In this document: positions 13,834 through 13,929 of the stretch, piece by piece
How the letters are laid out: each line of letters starts with the position of its first letter
How positions within the stretch are numbered: the first letter of the stretch is position 1
DNA from: DAOUET01 sp034430155
GTDB taxonomy: Bacteria > Chloroflexota > Anaerolineae > Anaerolineales > UBA4823
Length of the DNA stretch: 13,929 nucleotides
NCBI GenBank assembly: GCA_034430155.1
Contig: DAOUET010000137.1
Location: 1-13,929 of the forward strand
Direction: 5' to 3'
The notes under the pieces: generated by a model
Databases searched by the model: none
What the model was told of the DNA's origin: nothing
What the model saw: the letters and a program-made list of their open reading frames with translations, nothing else
Program-made: the position numbers and the translations under genes

Positions 13834-13929
13834 TGTCACTCTAAGCCGCCTAAGGAAGCGAAGAGTCCATGTTACGACCGTTTTAATCGAGCAATTCAGG
13901 GATTCTTCGGTCGCTTTGCTCCTTCAGAA
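13834..13929. repeat. Imperfect inverted-repeat element, cut by the window edge
   Basis: The left arm at 13834-13868 begins TGTCACTCTAAG and ends GAAGCGAAGAGTCC. The right arm at 13897-13929 reads CAGGGATTCTTCGG...CCTTCAGAA; its reverse complement begins TTCTGAAGGAGC, contains AAGCG and ends GAAGAATCCCTG, matching the left arm imperfectly. Such TGTCATTCTGAG...GAAGAATC repeats are, to my recollection, scattered through many Chloroflexota genomes. If this is one, TGACA should follow just beyond the window. It lies immediately after the stop of the truncated Rieske gene. Confidence 0.6.

Noticed and set aside
1..13929. CRISPR arrays, phage genes, transposases, toxin-antitoxin or defence genes
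   Set aside because: No regularly spaced repeats and no proteins of these kinds were seen on either strand.

Overview
The window looks like a piece of a chromosome from a Chloroflexota bacterium, probably Anaerolineae-like. That placement is an inference from the general look of the proteins and from a PyrF-PyrE fusion; no 16S or other marker gene is present. GC content is moderate, genes are tightly packed, and the likely promoters often carry an extended -10 of the type TGGTAAAAT or TGGTATAAT.

Layout. (1) 38-4976, minus strand: a compact pyrimidine operon transcribed pyrC - pyrB - pyrFE - pyrD. Its four polypeptides cover all five steps from carbamoyl phosphate plus aspartate to UMP. It is preceded by a good promoter and a leader of about 200 nt that carries two intrinsic-terminator-like hairpins and a possible antiterminator segment. 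(2) 5011-5793, minus: surE, a nucleoside monophosphate phosphatase, divergent from (3) 6015-6830, plus: an unrecognised two-helix membrane protein with a long helical ectodomain. (4) 6874-10010, minus: a cluster transcribed thiolase - folK - STAS/SEC14-like protein - folP, with a strong 14-bp RNA hairpin just before folP. (5) 10177-12468, plus: a GH1 beta-glycosidase followed by a two-domain GNAT acetyltransferase. (6) 12532-12618, plus: tRNA-Ser(GGA) with its own promoter and a hairpin in its 5' leader. (7) 12800-13165, minus: a small four-helix membrane protein resembling half of a heme A synthase (CtaA). (8) 13471-13833, plus: a Rieske iron-sulfur protein that has lost the second half of its cluster-binding site and ends next to an inverted-repeat element at the edge of the window.

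How the genes fit together: PyrB, PyrC, class 2 (quinone-linked) PyrD and the PyrF-PyrE fusion make UMP. The class 2 dehydrogenase ties this pathway to the membrane quinone pool. FolK and FolP carry out consecutive steps of dihydropteroate synthesis. The Rieske protein and the CtaA-like protein hint at a respiratory-chain locus continuing to the right. The most interesting items are the tandem-terminator pyr leader, the CAD-like character and gene order of PyrC and PyrB, the broken Rieske gene with its adjoining inverted repeat, the hairpin before folP and the half-CtaA-like protein. I found no CRISPR array, phage, transposase or defence system. I do not claim a wholly new system; the pyr leader is the best candidate for something undescribed.
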